Assembly (NCBI GenBank): GCA_001998905.1
Contig: MLAA01000012.1
Coordinates: 1-64,000 of the forward strand
Source: Rodentibacter caecimuris
Lineage (GTDB): Bacteria > Pseudomonadota > Gammaproteobacteria > Enterobacterales > Pasteurellaceae
Direction: 5' to 3'
Length of the DNA stretch: 64,000 nucleotides
Shown: positions 39,906-48,400 of the stretch, piece by piece
How positions within the stretch are numbered: the stretch's first letter is position 1
How the letters are laid out: each line of letters starts with the position of its first letter
Program-made: the position numbers and the translations under genes
The notes under the pieces: model-generated
Seen by the model: the letters and a program-made list of their open reading frames with translations, nothing else
Database searches by the model: none
What the model was told of the DNA's origin: nothing

Positions 39906-40116
39906 TTGCCCGGAATGTGGCAAAGCGTTGAAAATCCGTAGTTCCACACGCCCTAGCGCGGTTGTAACGGTTGCTCATGTTTATTGCGAATCATGCGAAT
40001 TGAAAGGCATTGTTCGCGCCGGATTTGAACAAGGGCAATTTGCTCAATTTTCGCCCGTAGCTCAAACGCACCGATGGGCGCAAGATAACAAAGCAGAAAC
40101 CTCAAACAAAAAATAA
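39886..40116 (+). CDS. Ogr/Delta-like zinc-finger protein 2
   Basis: A 76-residue protein with C8-x2-C11, 22 residues, C34-x2-C37: LDCPECGKALKIRSS then HVYCESCELKGIV. This is the Ogr/Delta spacing except that the second pair is C-x2-C rather than C-x4-C. Its tail is short and polar. It could activate transcription of the helper or of the element's own genes. Start inferred from AAGGCGA upstream; it overlaps AlpA-like 2 in another frame. Confidence 0.75.
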   Translation: MAGLRLDCPECGKALKIRSSTRPSAVVTVAHVYCESCELKGIVRAGFEQGQFAQFSPVAQTHRWAQDNKAETSNKK

Positions 40117-40140
40117 GGGCTTACCCCGAAAGATAAGCCC
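40117..40140 (+). other. Hairpin after Ogr-like 2
   Basis: GGGCTTA and TAAGCCC pair perfectly around a 10-nt loop immediately beyond the stop codon. No T-run follows, so it may be an RNA structure rather than a terminator. Confidence 0.5.
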
Positions 40141-40175
40141 GTTCCCTATAACGACAATTTAAAGCGAATAATTCA

Positions 40176-40763
40176 ATGAACTATTTAAACGACAATCTAC
40201 CGTTTAATACGGTGGCGTGCAACCTTTTCACGCCTAAAAACAGAAAATTTTCACAAAGCGGCTTGACAGTTAAAACGAAATTAAACTATATTAAATCCGC
40301 TTTAGCAAAATCTAAAGCCGGTCACTGCAAGATCGTTTTTATACACAAGGCGAACAGCACGCCAAATCGTGCTTTTTTTGTTCGTAGCGTTCACGCACCT
40401 ATTCAATATAGCCTATTTTCTGATAGTCTATTCTCAATGGTAGCGCATAATGGGAAAGGTTCCGCCCTTTGCCGTGTTCCTTGTGTAACGGTTTTGCAGC
40501 CCGTTATGTGCTACCGCCCAAGCCTGCAAACTTTAGCGGTAGTTCCTCAATACTTACACAAGGACACCGCAGAGATGATCTACAAATTTCTATGCGTCAA
40601 TCGCACGCACCCGCACTTTAATTTGTGCGTTCAAACTATTCAAGCCAACAACGAAACTAACGCGCGCCTAAGCCTTAGCGCCGATTTTCAATGCCTTTCA
40701 CTTATCGCCAAAATCAACCCAAAATTTAACCGCACTTTTACGCAAGGGGGGATTTATGCCTAA
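40176..40763 (+). CDS. Ash-like family protein
   Basis: A 195-residue protein whose middle follows the pattern of the phage Ash family: AKSKAGHCKIVFIHKANSTP, NRAFFVRSVHAPIQY, then SMVAHNGKGSALCRVPCVTV. Ash-family proteins are common in P4-like satellites and prophages, next to AlpA and primase genes; their function is not well defined. The product is basic and cysteine-rich (about eight cysteines) with no signal peptide. Its end overlaps the next gene by 8 bases. There is an uptake sequence near 40731. Family assignment is by pattern and context. Confidence 0.65.
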   Translation: MNYLNDNLPFNTVACNLFTPKNRKFSQSGLTVKTKLNYIKSALAKSKAGHCKIVFIHKANSTPNRAFFVRSVHAPIQYSLFSDSLFSMVAHNGKGSALCRVPCVTVLQPVMCYRPSLQTLAVVPQYLHKDTAEMIYKFLCVNRTHPHFNLCVQTIQANNETNARLSLSADFQCLSLIAKINPKFNRTFTQGGIYA

Positions 40764-41007
40764 TCTTTCCCTTTCTTTTCTTGATGAAATCCAAACGGAA
40801 GTTTCACGCCTTGAAACCCTAGGCACGTGTTTAGAGATGGTGGAGGCAACCTGTTATTTGAAAGACGTAAACGAATTGCGCGGCTTTATGCTGAATATCG
40901 CGCATTTTCAACAGTTACAGATCGCCCAAATTCAAGGGAAATTAGATCAATGTTTTCCCAAATCCCAATCTACTTTATCGAAAGGAGCGAGCCATGATCA
41001 CGCATAG
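40756..41007 (+). CDS. Small protein, unknown function
   Basis: An 83-residue, mainly helical product (LSFLDEIQTEVSRLETLGTC, NELRGFMLNIAHFQQLQIAQ). No family recognised. The start has a strong GGGGGG ribosome site inside the end of the Ash-like gene, and its end overlaps the next gene by 14 bases. It forms part of a tightly packed cluster ahead of the replication gene. Confidence 0.65.
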   Translation: MPNLSLSFLDEIQTEVSRLETLGTCLEMVEATCYLKDVNELRGFMLNIAHFQQLQIAQIQGKLDQCFPKSQSTLSKGASHDHA

Positions 41008-41182
41008 AATCACTTTACCAAATGGCACGCTGATTGAAATTTTTAGTGATGAAGAAGGGATCGCCCTATGGCAGAAAGCCGAGCGATTAGTACAACAAGC
41101 GCAATTTATCAAAGCCAAAGCACAACGCCGCAAGAAAAAACAGCGCACCCAACAAAAACAAGCGAGATGCCAACAACGCTAG
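40994..41182 (+). CDS. Small basic protein, unknown function
   Basis: A 62-residue product: a beta-like N-terminus (THRITLPNGTLIEIFSDEEG) followed by a strongly basic helix (KAKAQRRKKKQRTQQKQ). The basic tail suggests nucleic-acid binding. AGGAG precedes the ATG and the gene overlaps its upstream neighbour, which supports real translation. No family recognised. Confidence 0.6.
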   Translation: MITHRITLPNGTLIEIFSDEEGIALWQKAERLVQQAQFIKAKAQRRKKKQRTQQKQARCQQR

Positions 41183-41190
41183 GGGGAAAT

Positions 41191-41466
41191 ATGGAAAAGA
41201 AACCAACCACAGATTTTTTATTACAGGAATTAGAAAGCTTGAAAGCCCGTGTGCAAACCATAGAAGCACAACAATTAACTGCCGATAAAATATGGACACC
41301 ACTCGACATAGCCGACTATGCGGGCTGTTCTTATGGTTATGTGATTCAAACCTTAATTAAATTGCCGGGCTTTCCGGCAACGTTAGGCGACCCACGCCCA
41401 CGCAGCCCGAAAAAATACCGCGCCGGCGATGTGATTGCGTTTTTTAAACATAGAAATCAAGGTTAG
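41191..41466 (+). CDS. Helix-turn-helix protein ahead of the replication gene
   Basis: A 91-residue protein: an N-terminal coiled segment (DFLLQELESLKARVQTIEAQ) and a winged-helix/excisionase-like domain (WTPLDIADYAGCSYGYVIQT, then RSPKKYRAGDVIAFFKHRN). The pattern resembles small phage DNA-binding proteins of the AlpA/excisionase superfamily. The start was set at 41191 behind AGGGGGA; a longer frame reaching 41068 runs inside the previous gene and has an unlikely S/T/Q-rich sequence. It stops 8 bases before the DUF927 gene, suggesting a helper of replication or its regulator. Confidence 0.7.
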   Translation: MEKKPTTDFLLQELESLKARVQTIEAQQLTADKIWTPLDIADYAGCSYGYVIQTLIKLPGFPATLGDPRPRSPKKYRAGDVIAFFKHRNQG

Positions 41467-41474
41467 GGGGAATT

Positions 41475-43685
41475 ATGGCATATAAAAAACAACGGCCAAA
41501 AGTACCGCACTTTGACGAACAAGGGCGCGTAGCCTATGAGCATATTTACGCTTTGATCGGTGATAAAGCGTGGAAAGCATGGGGATTTGGGAAAGAGAAA
41601 GGAAACGGGCTAGAATGGGGCTTATTGCGTGATAAATTAGGCTTAGGTGATGATTATAAGCCGCTTATTTTAGATGCTGAAAAATTGGCGAATGCAAGCA
41701 ATTATCAGATTTTAAAAGAAGAGGTTCATGCGGTGACGTTTTGCCGTTTTGGTGAAGTCAGCCAAGCACAAGAAACCGCCTTACTTTTAGCCATAGCCAA
41801 ACATTCCAAGGCTGAAAAAGTCTTTTTTGCCGATAACTTAGGTGAAAACAAGCAGGATTTAAGCGCCTATGTTTTACGCCTAAGAGAAGATGAAGAGGCT
41901 CGCAATACGGCTGAAATCGTGATAGAAACGGAAGAACAAGGCAACGCCCCACGCAAAACACCTTATGTTGAATATCGAGAAAATGGCAAGATTAAAGGAT
42001 TACATTATATAACGCCCAAAGTGGATAGAGACACCGGCGAGATCATTCAAGAAAAAGAAACGTGGATTTGCGACAATTTAGCGTTAGTGGGTGAAGGTAA
42101 AACTGCAAGTGGTGAATATTATTATTTGTTCCAATGGCAAAACCGAGATGAAAACACCCCTCGCACAGTTGCGATCGCACGTGAAGACTTTGGCACAGAT
42201 TCCGGCTGGAAAATGTTGAAGGCACAAGGCTTGAAGATGACACAGGGATCGGGCTTAACTCAAAAGCTCACCGAGCATTTTCACTTTAACGGCAACCATT
42301 CGACACAATGGACGATCACCAATGTTACCGGCTGGCTCAATGGGGCGTATTTATTGCCAAACGGGGAAATTATTGGCACACCTAAAAAACCGATTTATTT
42401 CACCGATAAAAGCGGTTCAAGTTTAGGCTATATCACCGCCGGCACGCTTGGCGATTGGCAACGGGAAATCGCGCAGAATGTAAAAGGCAATGTTTCAATG
42501 ATGTTGGGCGTGGCGGTTGCACTTGCGGCCCCTATGCTTTCACTTTTAGGGCGGGAATCCTTTGGGGTTCACCTTTTCGCCGAAAGTTCAAAAGGGAAAA
42601 GCACGACATTAAATATCGCCAACAGCATTTACGGCAATCCCGACAAAATCAAATTAAGCTGGAGTACTACGGCAACAGGCGTTAAGAATGAAGCCGCCGC
42701 ACGCAATGACGGCTTTATTACTCTTGATGAAATTGGGCAAGCCAAAGACGGGAAAAACCTTGAAAATATCGCTTATGACCTGTTCAACGAGACGGACAAA
42801 ATACGTGGCGAGAAAGAGGGCGGAAACCGACAAATAAAACGCTGGAAAGTGACTGCACTTTCAACCGGTGAAAAAGATTTAGAAACGCAATTAAGGCTAC
42901 AAGGGGCAAAAGTACACGCCGGGCAATTAGTGCGGCTTTTGAACGTTCCTTTGGAAGAAGCGAATAATTTACACCATTTCCCGAATAATAAAGCCCACGC
43001 CGACCATTTAAACGAAAAAGTGCAAGAATGTTTTGGCGTGATTGGGCGTGAATGGATCGCTTTTCTTGCCAACAATGTGGACAGCATAAAAACTACTTAT
43101 AAGACAATCCGGAAAAAATGGTTAGATTTATCTAGCAATATGAGCGGGCAAGTTCAACGCTTGGCGGGCGACCGTTTTGCCGTATTGGAAACGGCTTTAT
43201 GCTTAGCCAAGGATTTAACCCAATGGACGGAAGAAGAAAGCGCCAATGCTATTTTGAAAAACTTTCTTAACTGGAAAGAAGAATTTGGGGAAAACAGCCG
43301 AGAAGAAACCAGCATTATTGATAGCGTGGTGAATTGGCTTTTAGTCAATGAATCTTGTTTTATTGAGTATCCGCACGACCCAAACGCAAGAACGCCGCAG
43401 AAAATAGCTGGGGTGAGAGTATTATCGGATAATGTGAAAGAATCTAAATTTGTAGAACATTATTTTGTGATCCCTTCCGTTTTTTATGAGGCAATGAGTA
43501 TTTACCCTAAAAACATGCTAAAAAGCGTGCTGTTCAATGCCGGCATATTGAAAAGACCACAAGCAGAAGAGGCAGGCTATGAATTTATGTTCAAAGTACC
43601 CAAAAAGATGATGGGAAAACAATTTAGAGCATTTAAGATTATGCCGTTTTCAGATGAGCCGGAAATCGAAGAGGAAAACGACTAA
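41475..43685 (+). CDS. DUF927 replication helicase/primase-like protein
   Basis: A 736-residue protein of the DUF927 family, the P-loop domain found in replication proteins of phages, satellites and plasmids. Residues ~180-470 contain the domain: TETWICDNLALV-like strands, then Walker A ESSKGKSTT (370-378) and Walker B FITLDEIG (414-421), and a sensor-like KVTALSTGE. The N-terminal ~170 residues lack a clear zinc finger or DnaG signature, so primase activity is not shown. The C-terminal ~150 residues may bind DNA. Together with the iteron array directly downstream it probably drives element replication. It is the largest gene of the element. Confidence 0.87.
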   Translation: MAYKKQRPKVPHFDEQGRVAYEHIYALIGDKAWKAWGFGKEKGNGLEWGLLRDKLGLGDDYKPLILDAEKLANASNYQILKEEVHAVTFCRFGEVSQAQETALLLAIAKHSKAEKVFFADNLGENKQDLSAYVLRLREDEEARNTAEIVIETEEQGNAPRKTPYVEYRENGKIKGLHYITPKVDRDTGEIIQEKETWICDNLALVGEGKTASGEYYYLFQWQNRDENTPRTVAIAREDFGTDSGWKMLKAQGLKMTQGSGLTQKLTEHFHFNGNHSTQWTITNVTGWLNGAYLLPNGEIIGTPKKPIYFTDKSGSSLGYITAGTLGDWQREIAQNVKGNVSMMLGVAVALAAPMLSLLGRESFGVHLFAESSKGKSTTLNIANSIYGNPDKIKLSWSTTATGVKNEAAARNDGFITLDEIGQAKDGKNLENIAYDLFNETDKIRGEKEGGNRQIKRWKVTALSTGEKDLETQLRLQGAKVHAGQLVRLLNVPLEEANNLHHFPNNKAHADHLNEKVQECFGVIGREWIAFLANNVDSIKTTYKTIRKKWLDLSSNMSGQVQRLAGDRFAVLETALCLAKDLTQWTEEESANAILKNFLNWKEEFGENSREETSIIDSVVNWLLVNESCFIEYPHDPNARTPQKIAGVRVLSDNVKESKFVEHYFVIPSVFYEAMSIYPKNMLKSVLFNAGILKRPQAEEAGYEFMFKVPKKMMGKQFRAFKIMPFSDEPEIEEEND

Positions 43686-43696
43686 ATAACCAAAAG

Positions 43697-43721
43697 AGCA
43701 AGGCGCACACCTTGCTTTTTT
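43697..43721 (+). terminator. Terminator after the DUF927 gene
   Basis: AGCAAGG and CCTTGCT pair perfectly around a 6-nt loop, followed by TTTTT, 11 bases past the stop. Confidence 0.9.
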
Positions 43722-43762
43722 ATGCCGTAAAAAAGATTTTTTATGGGTTAAATTTATTTTTT

Positions 43763-44042
43763 ATAGGAAAAATAGGAATAAATCATAATGAACATTTATA
43801 AATCAATATCTTATAAAAATAAACTATTCCTATTCTATGGTTTATTATTCCTATTTTATTGCCTTTTGTTCCTATTTTTGCCCTTTTCATTCCTATTTTG
43901 AAAAAATGACTTTCTTCCGTTCCTAAAAAATTCCTATTCTGTTCCTATTTTGAAAACTAAAAATAGGAACACTTTTCTGCACTTAAACATTTGATAAATA
44001 AAATAAAAAAAATTTCGTTCCTAAAATTCCTATGTTTCCTAT
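43763..44042. other. Candidate replication origin with phased TTCCTAT iterons
   Basis: The heptamer TTCCTAT or its complement occurs 11 times in 280 bases of very AT-rich DNA. Forward copies start at 43827, 43848, 43869 and 43890, each exactly 21 bases apart (two helical turns). Others lie at 43931, 43942, 44027 and 44036; inverse copies ATAGGAA lie at 43763, 43772 and 43963. TTCCTAA variants sit at 43920 and 44018. Phased iterons plus AT-rich DNA beside a DUF927 gene fit an origin. The wider gap (43686-44228) has no gene. Confidence 0.75.
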
Positions 44043-44228
44043 GAAAAAAACATACTCACAGGAAAAAATTATTTTTATGATGGCCACAACCCAAAACGAC
44101 AGAAAAATAACCATACTTTATCAAGCGAAACGCAAGCCCATCCAATCATTTCTATATCCAATAAACACTTTAAAAAATTTTTTTAGAGTGCTATTATTAA
44201 ACTGAAACTATTGAATAAGGAGCAAATC

Positions 44229-44483
44229 ATGGCAATACACCAAATTTTGACACAGCAGGCGGCAAGCATTACCGATTTAAAACGCGACCCGATGGGCATT
44301 GCACAGGCAAGCGAACGGGGCGCAGTCGCTATTTTGAACCGTAATCAACCGGCTTTTTATTGTGTTACGCCCGCACTTTTTGAATATTTTCAAGAATTGG
44401 CAGAAGATGCAGAGTTAGGCAGAATTGCACAAGAACGCATGAAAGACGGTGAATTTATCGCGGTGAATCTTGATGACTTATAG
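44229..44483 (+). CDS. RelB/StbD-type antitoxin
   Basis: An 84-residue antitoxin of the Phd/YefM-RelB type: IHQILTQQAASITDLKRDPM, ASERGAVAILNRNQPAFYCV and a C-terminal acidic helix (EDAELGRIAQERM) that would wrap the toxin. The StbD/StbE pairs of plasmids and phages look alike. The ATG at 44229 was chosen for its AAGGAG site; an upstream in-frame codon is less likely. It overlaps the toxin gene by 11 bases, so they are co-translated. It probably represses its own promoter. Confidence 0.88.
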   Translation: MAIHQILTQQAASITDLKRDPMGIAQASERGAVAILNRNQPAFYCVTPALFEYFQELAEDAELGRIAQERMKDGEFIAVNLDDL

Positions 44484-44766
44484 TCTAAAATTCCACGAAA
44501 AAGCCTTAAAAGAATGGCAGAAACTAGGCGAGCCGGTAAAAAGCCAATTTAAGAAGAAATTGTACGAACGCTTAGAAAATCCGCACGTTCAAGCTGACAG
44601 ATTAAGCGGTTTTTCGACCGCACTTTATAAAATCAAACTACGATCGGCGGGTTATCGACTTGTTTATGAAGTGCAAGATAATGAGATCACCGTTTTTGTG
44701 TTATCCGTAGGCAAGCGAGACCGCCTACAAGCCTATGAAAATGCACGTAATAGACAACCTCAATAA
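44473..44766 (+). CDS. RelE/StbE-type toxin
   Basis: A 97-residue toxin of the RelE superfamily, which cuts mRNA on the ribosome. The family pattern is clear: YSLKFHEKALKEWQKLGEPV, LSGFSTALYKIKLRSAGYRL, VYEVQDNEITVFVLSVGKRD. The catalytic-type basic residues (K, R and R61/R81-like positions) are present by eye. In the element it would kill or stall cells that lose it, so it favours retention. The start was placed at ATG 44473 rather than the preceding TTG. It ends before a terminator and the right attachment region. An uptake sequence lies at ~44618. Confidence 0.92.
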   Translation: MTYSLKFHEKALKEWQKLGEPVKSQFKKKLYERLENPHVQADRLSGFSTALYKIKLRSAGYRLVYEVQDNEITVFVLSVGKRDRLQAYENARNRQPQ

Positions 44767-44790
44767 ATCCTTTTCAAGAGCGCATAAATA

Positions 44791-44815
44791 AAGGGCGAAA
44801 ATATCGCCCTTTTTC
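44791..44815 (+). terminator. Terminator after the toxin gene
   Basis: AGGGCGA and TCGCCCT pair perfectly around a 5-nt loop, followed by TTTTTC. Confidence 0.88.
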
Positions 44816-44889
44816 TTTGCCTGATATTAAACGAGATTTAATGATATTACTTGATTATTGCTTTTCCCTCATTTAGATTGAATTAGGAT

Positions 44890-44914
44890 TTTAGATCCCT
44901 GTTTAGATCCCTCT
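44890..44914. repeat. Right arm-type repeats, identical to the left pair
   Basis: TTTTAGATCCCTG followed directly by TTTAGATCCCTC, identical over 25 bases to 33993-34017, 62 bases from the right core. Confidence 0.8.
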
Positions 44915-44976
44915 AAACAAAAGCAATCAGAGAAGAACCCAGTAAAATCAAGGCTTTAACGTTAAATGTTGTTGTT

Positions 44977-44990
44977 CCCTCTCACCGCCA
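44977..44990 (+). repeat. attR core
   Basis: CCCTCTCACCGCCA, identical to the last 14 bases of tRNA-Ser. Bases further left differ from the tRNA, so only this core was duplicated. Confidence 0.88.
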
Positions 44991-45447
44991 TTTAACTTAT
45001 CAGAAAATCTAGTAAAACAACATTTTATTAAAATCATATTTATCATTCATTATTTTTAAACGCTATAAGCTTCACTAATTTGTCCTGGTTTAGGGCGCAG
45101 GTCTTGTATTTTGATTGATTAATCAATAGCAAATTTTCAAGCTCTTTGATTAATACTGTTATTTAAGTCCTTAAATCACGCTAATGATCTAAAATGTTGT
45201 AACAGGTTAAAGACTATTTTTTGATAAATCTACTTCAAAACGGTAGTGAAAATAGTGGTATTTACCTCTGAATAAAAACAATATGCTAAATGGTATTAAA
45301 GCGGCAAACGTCGTTGTACCCTAGTAAAGGATACAAATTAGCTTATATGACAGTAATTGCCCTAAGAAGTGTTAAAAAGCTTAATAGACTCTTTCCTAGA
45401 GCAATTGAATTGTTAAATAACTTTCCATTTAGTTCATATCTATTGAA
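44991..45447. other. 457-bp gap after attR, no confident gene
   Basis: Once-flanking chromosome between the element and the recC stop. A plus-strand frame at 45290-45526 could encode 78 residues (KRQTSLYPSKGYKLAYMTVI), but it runs 79 bases into recC antisense and has no strong ribosome site. It may be a relic of a transposase or other lost gene. TTGATTAATCAA-like AT-rich palindromic bits occur near 45113. Nothing else is visible. Confidence 0.4.
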
Positions 45448-48400
45448 TTACTTCATCATGAGTGCAAACCAAGCTTGTGTTTGTTCGCTGATTTGTTCAA
45501 TTAGGGATTTTGATAGTTCTGTTTGAATGAGTAGGCGTTGCCAGTAAGGATCGATATATTTTGTTCGACCATTAGAAAGTTTGATCTGTTCAAAGGCAGA
45601 CAAAATTCGCTCAAAATCGACCGCACTTTCTTCGCTAGGTAAAAATACTTTGATATTTTCTGTTGGAACTGGCTGAATACGCTGTTTGCCCTTAAGATAA
45701 TCTTCTACATAGCGTTGTAATTGGTGTTCGGCAACATTTTTTTCGATCGATTTAAAGCTAATCGATTTAGTTTTGTCTTTTACGATTAATAATGGAGGCG
45801 TTACACTTTCTTGAGTTAGTAGTAGAACCAAGTAATAAATCCATGGGCGAATACGATAACGAGTTTTATCTTTAGCCAAGTACCAAGTTACATATTGATG
45901 ACTTTCGGAAAATAGTTGATCAATTCGTCCGAATAAACGTACTGTTCCAAAAACGGTGTTAATTTGGCAATCAATATTAAGAGAGTGGGGCGTTTGATAT
46001 TCAGCAATTCGTTGTTTAAAATTCAAGCAATCGAGTCGCAATTTTTCTGTATAAATTTTTCCGAATTCTCCTCTAGGAAGTAGACCTTTAATCATTAATT
46101 GCTCAAAATATTGCTCAAATTGTGATTCTTCTAAATGTAATAATTCGTTACTAATCTGGTAGGCAGTTAAACCGTCTAGGCTAAAGTTTTCGCTATCTTC
46201 AATAGTGTCGTCATATTGTTGAAAATAAACGCCAAGTTGTTTTTCAAAAAAGAATTTAACCGGATTTTCAACAAAAGAAACGAGATCTTGTAGATCGATT
46301 TCTAAGGGAGACTGATCAATTTGATTTGCTAAGTCTTGGATAAATTCTTGCTGTATTGGTTTAGTATGCGAGCTTAACGGTAGCCATTGCGCCGCGAAAG
46401 AATAGTCTTTTTCAGAAAAGTTTTGCGGGTTGAAAGGCGACATCGGATGTTGTTTAATTTGTATTTTCCGATCTATTACATTTTCGTTTAAATAATCCAG
46501 TAATTGAGAAACCAATACGGAAGGTTCTTTTGTCTGATTATCAATGATAGAACGACCAACATAGCTAATGTATAAAGCATTGCGAGCGGAAAGTAAGGCT
46601 TCTAGGAATAGATAGCGATCATCATTGCGACGGATTCTATCTCCCTTACGATGATGATATTGCATTAAATCAAAATGATTCACCGTTTGAGTTCGAGGGT
46701 AATCTCCTTCATTCATTCCCAGTAAACAAACTATTTTAAAGGGGATTGCACGCATAGGCAGTAAGGTACAAAAATTGACTTTCCCGGCTAGAAATTTGAG
46801 GGTGTTGGGGCTGTTGTCTAGGTAGCTTTCAATGGCTTCGGAAACCACATCAATACTGAGCATTAGATCCAATTTGGTTTGTTGCAGGTTATTTAAAAAT
46901 TGGTTTATACAATCTTGGATAAATAGGATTCTTGCTAAGTTCTCTTCATTCTGAATGAAAAAGTCAGTTAGAAGTGTACTCAGAATTAGATGCCATTTTT
47001 CAGGTAAATATTCATGCTGTAAACACTGATGCCAATGATAAAGTTTATCTAAAAATTCTGCTAAGTGGCCGACTAGCTGTCCTTTTAGTCCATAGCTGTT
47101 GTCTAACCCTAAGCTGTTTTGCCAAATACCATGTTCTTCACGCAAAGCGTAGCCTAGTATCATTCGTTCTAAACCAGATTGCCACGAATTATAGTTTTGT
47201 GCTGCTGTGATGTGAGTTGTTGGATATTTTTCTAATCCAAAGCGAATGCCGGAGTCTGCCACCCAATAACGGATCTGAATTAAATCGTCCAGCTGGATAT
47301 TGAAGCGTTCACGAATCGCGGGAATATCTAATAATGCTAGTATATCTTCTGCGCTGAACTGGCTCTCTTTTAGTTGTAATAATGAAATATAAGCTGCGAT
47401 AAAAGCATCACTTTCCGTTGTCTTGTTATCTGAGATAGAAAATGGAATTTGCATATCCTTATGTTCGTTTTGTGCAAAAACAGCTCGAATATAGGGTGCA
47501 TATTGATTAATATCTGCAACCATTACTACAATATCTTTTGGTGTAATTTGTTTTTCGCTCGGAAGATGAGGGTTTTGGTTAAATAAATTCAGTAGATAAT
47601 CTTTTAAAACCTCGAGTTCTCGCATTGGACTATGACATGAGTGAAAATTAATTGAGTTATCTTGTTCAATGAGATGTAGAGGCTCATTGCTTAGTGTCAA
47701 AATGCGAGATTGTACTTGTTGTAATAAAGAGGACTCTCCCGGTGTGTGATAATTATCAATATATTCGCCAGAAACATTGTCTTGTTTATCGATGAGTTGA
47801 TAGAAAAAATCTCGCCCTAATTTCCCCCATGAGGCAAGTAATGGGTGGCCTACGATTAACTGTTCGTCATCGTAGTTGGAGATCGTCTGATTTTTTGTTA
47901 ATTGAGCGTGTTGTTTCTCAGATAAAAAAGGGCGCACTAATTGTGAATGATGATTTTTTCTAATTAGTGTTTTTAATCGTTCCAACCATAGTTGATCCGT
48001 ATCTCGAATATCCCCCCAGTATTCTTCGCAGGGATTTAAAAAAAATAAATAAATTTGGCAATGTTTTGAGAGTGCTTGTAAGGTTTCAAAATAGACTTCA
48101 GGAAGTGCGGAGATACCACAAATAAAAATACGTTCCGGCAGAATTAATGTTGATTCTGTGTTGTCTAGTTTTTCAATAAATTGTCGGTTTAATGTGGCAC
48201 GATGTTGTAATTCTTGTGGCATATCCTGTTCAATATTGTTGATTAGCGTTTTCCATAAGATACTTTGCCAACGAATATGTTGTTGAATAGACGTGCTAAA
48301 TAGAGATTCTTCATTATGGTAAACATGAAAAATTTTATTAAATTCTTCTACCTGCTCTTCTTGCCAATATTGAATCCAATCTGGACGATAAACTAAATAT

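Larger units (their letters stand above)
33860..44990 (+). mobile_element. Integrated phage satellite-like element with a stand-alone P2-type capsid gene
   Basis: Bounded by a 14-bp direct repeat, the 3' end of tRNA-Ser and its copy at 44977-44990, giving 11.1 kb. In order: P4-type integrase, Ogr/Delta-like protein 1, AlpA-like 1, coiled-coil protein, AT-rich cargo, P2-family major capsid protein, a small protein, AlpA-like 2, Ogr/Delta-like 2, Ash-like, three small proteins, DUF927 helicase/primase, iteron origin, RelBE-type pair. Structural genes other than the capsid, lysis genes and terminase are absent, so independent virion production is not expected. The set resembles P4-like satellites and phage-inducible islands (known families); satellite status is inferred. 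All genes except Ogr-like 1 read rightward. Confidence 0.88.

Noticed and set aside
39640..39978. Minus-strand frame antisense to AlpA-like 2 and Ogr-like 2
   Set aside because: Both sense genes have family signatures and ribosome sites; the antisense frame has a low-complexity, unlikely composition.
41068..41190. N-terminal extension of the helix-turn-helix gene
   Set aside because: Lies within the preceding small gene and has S/T/Q-rich composition; AGGGGGA marks the later start.
43763..44042. CRISPR array in the repeat-rich stretch
   Set aside because: Repeats are only 7-8 bases with 9-21-base steps and no spacers or cas genes; iterons fit better.
33860..44990. Complete P2-like prophage
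   Set aside because: No terminase, portal, tail, baseplate or lysis genes, and the element has satellite-type replication and regulatory genes instead.
45290..45526. Plus-strand 78-codon frame after the element
   Set aside because: Overlaps recC antisense for 79 bases, has no clear ribosome site and shows no family; kept only as a remark in the gap entry.
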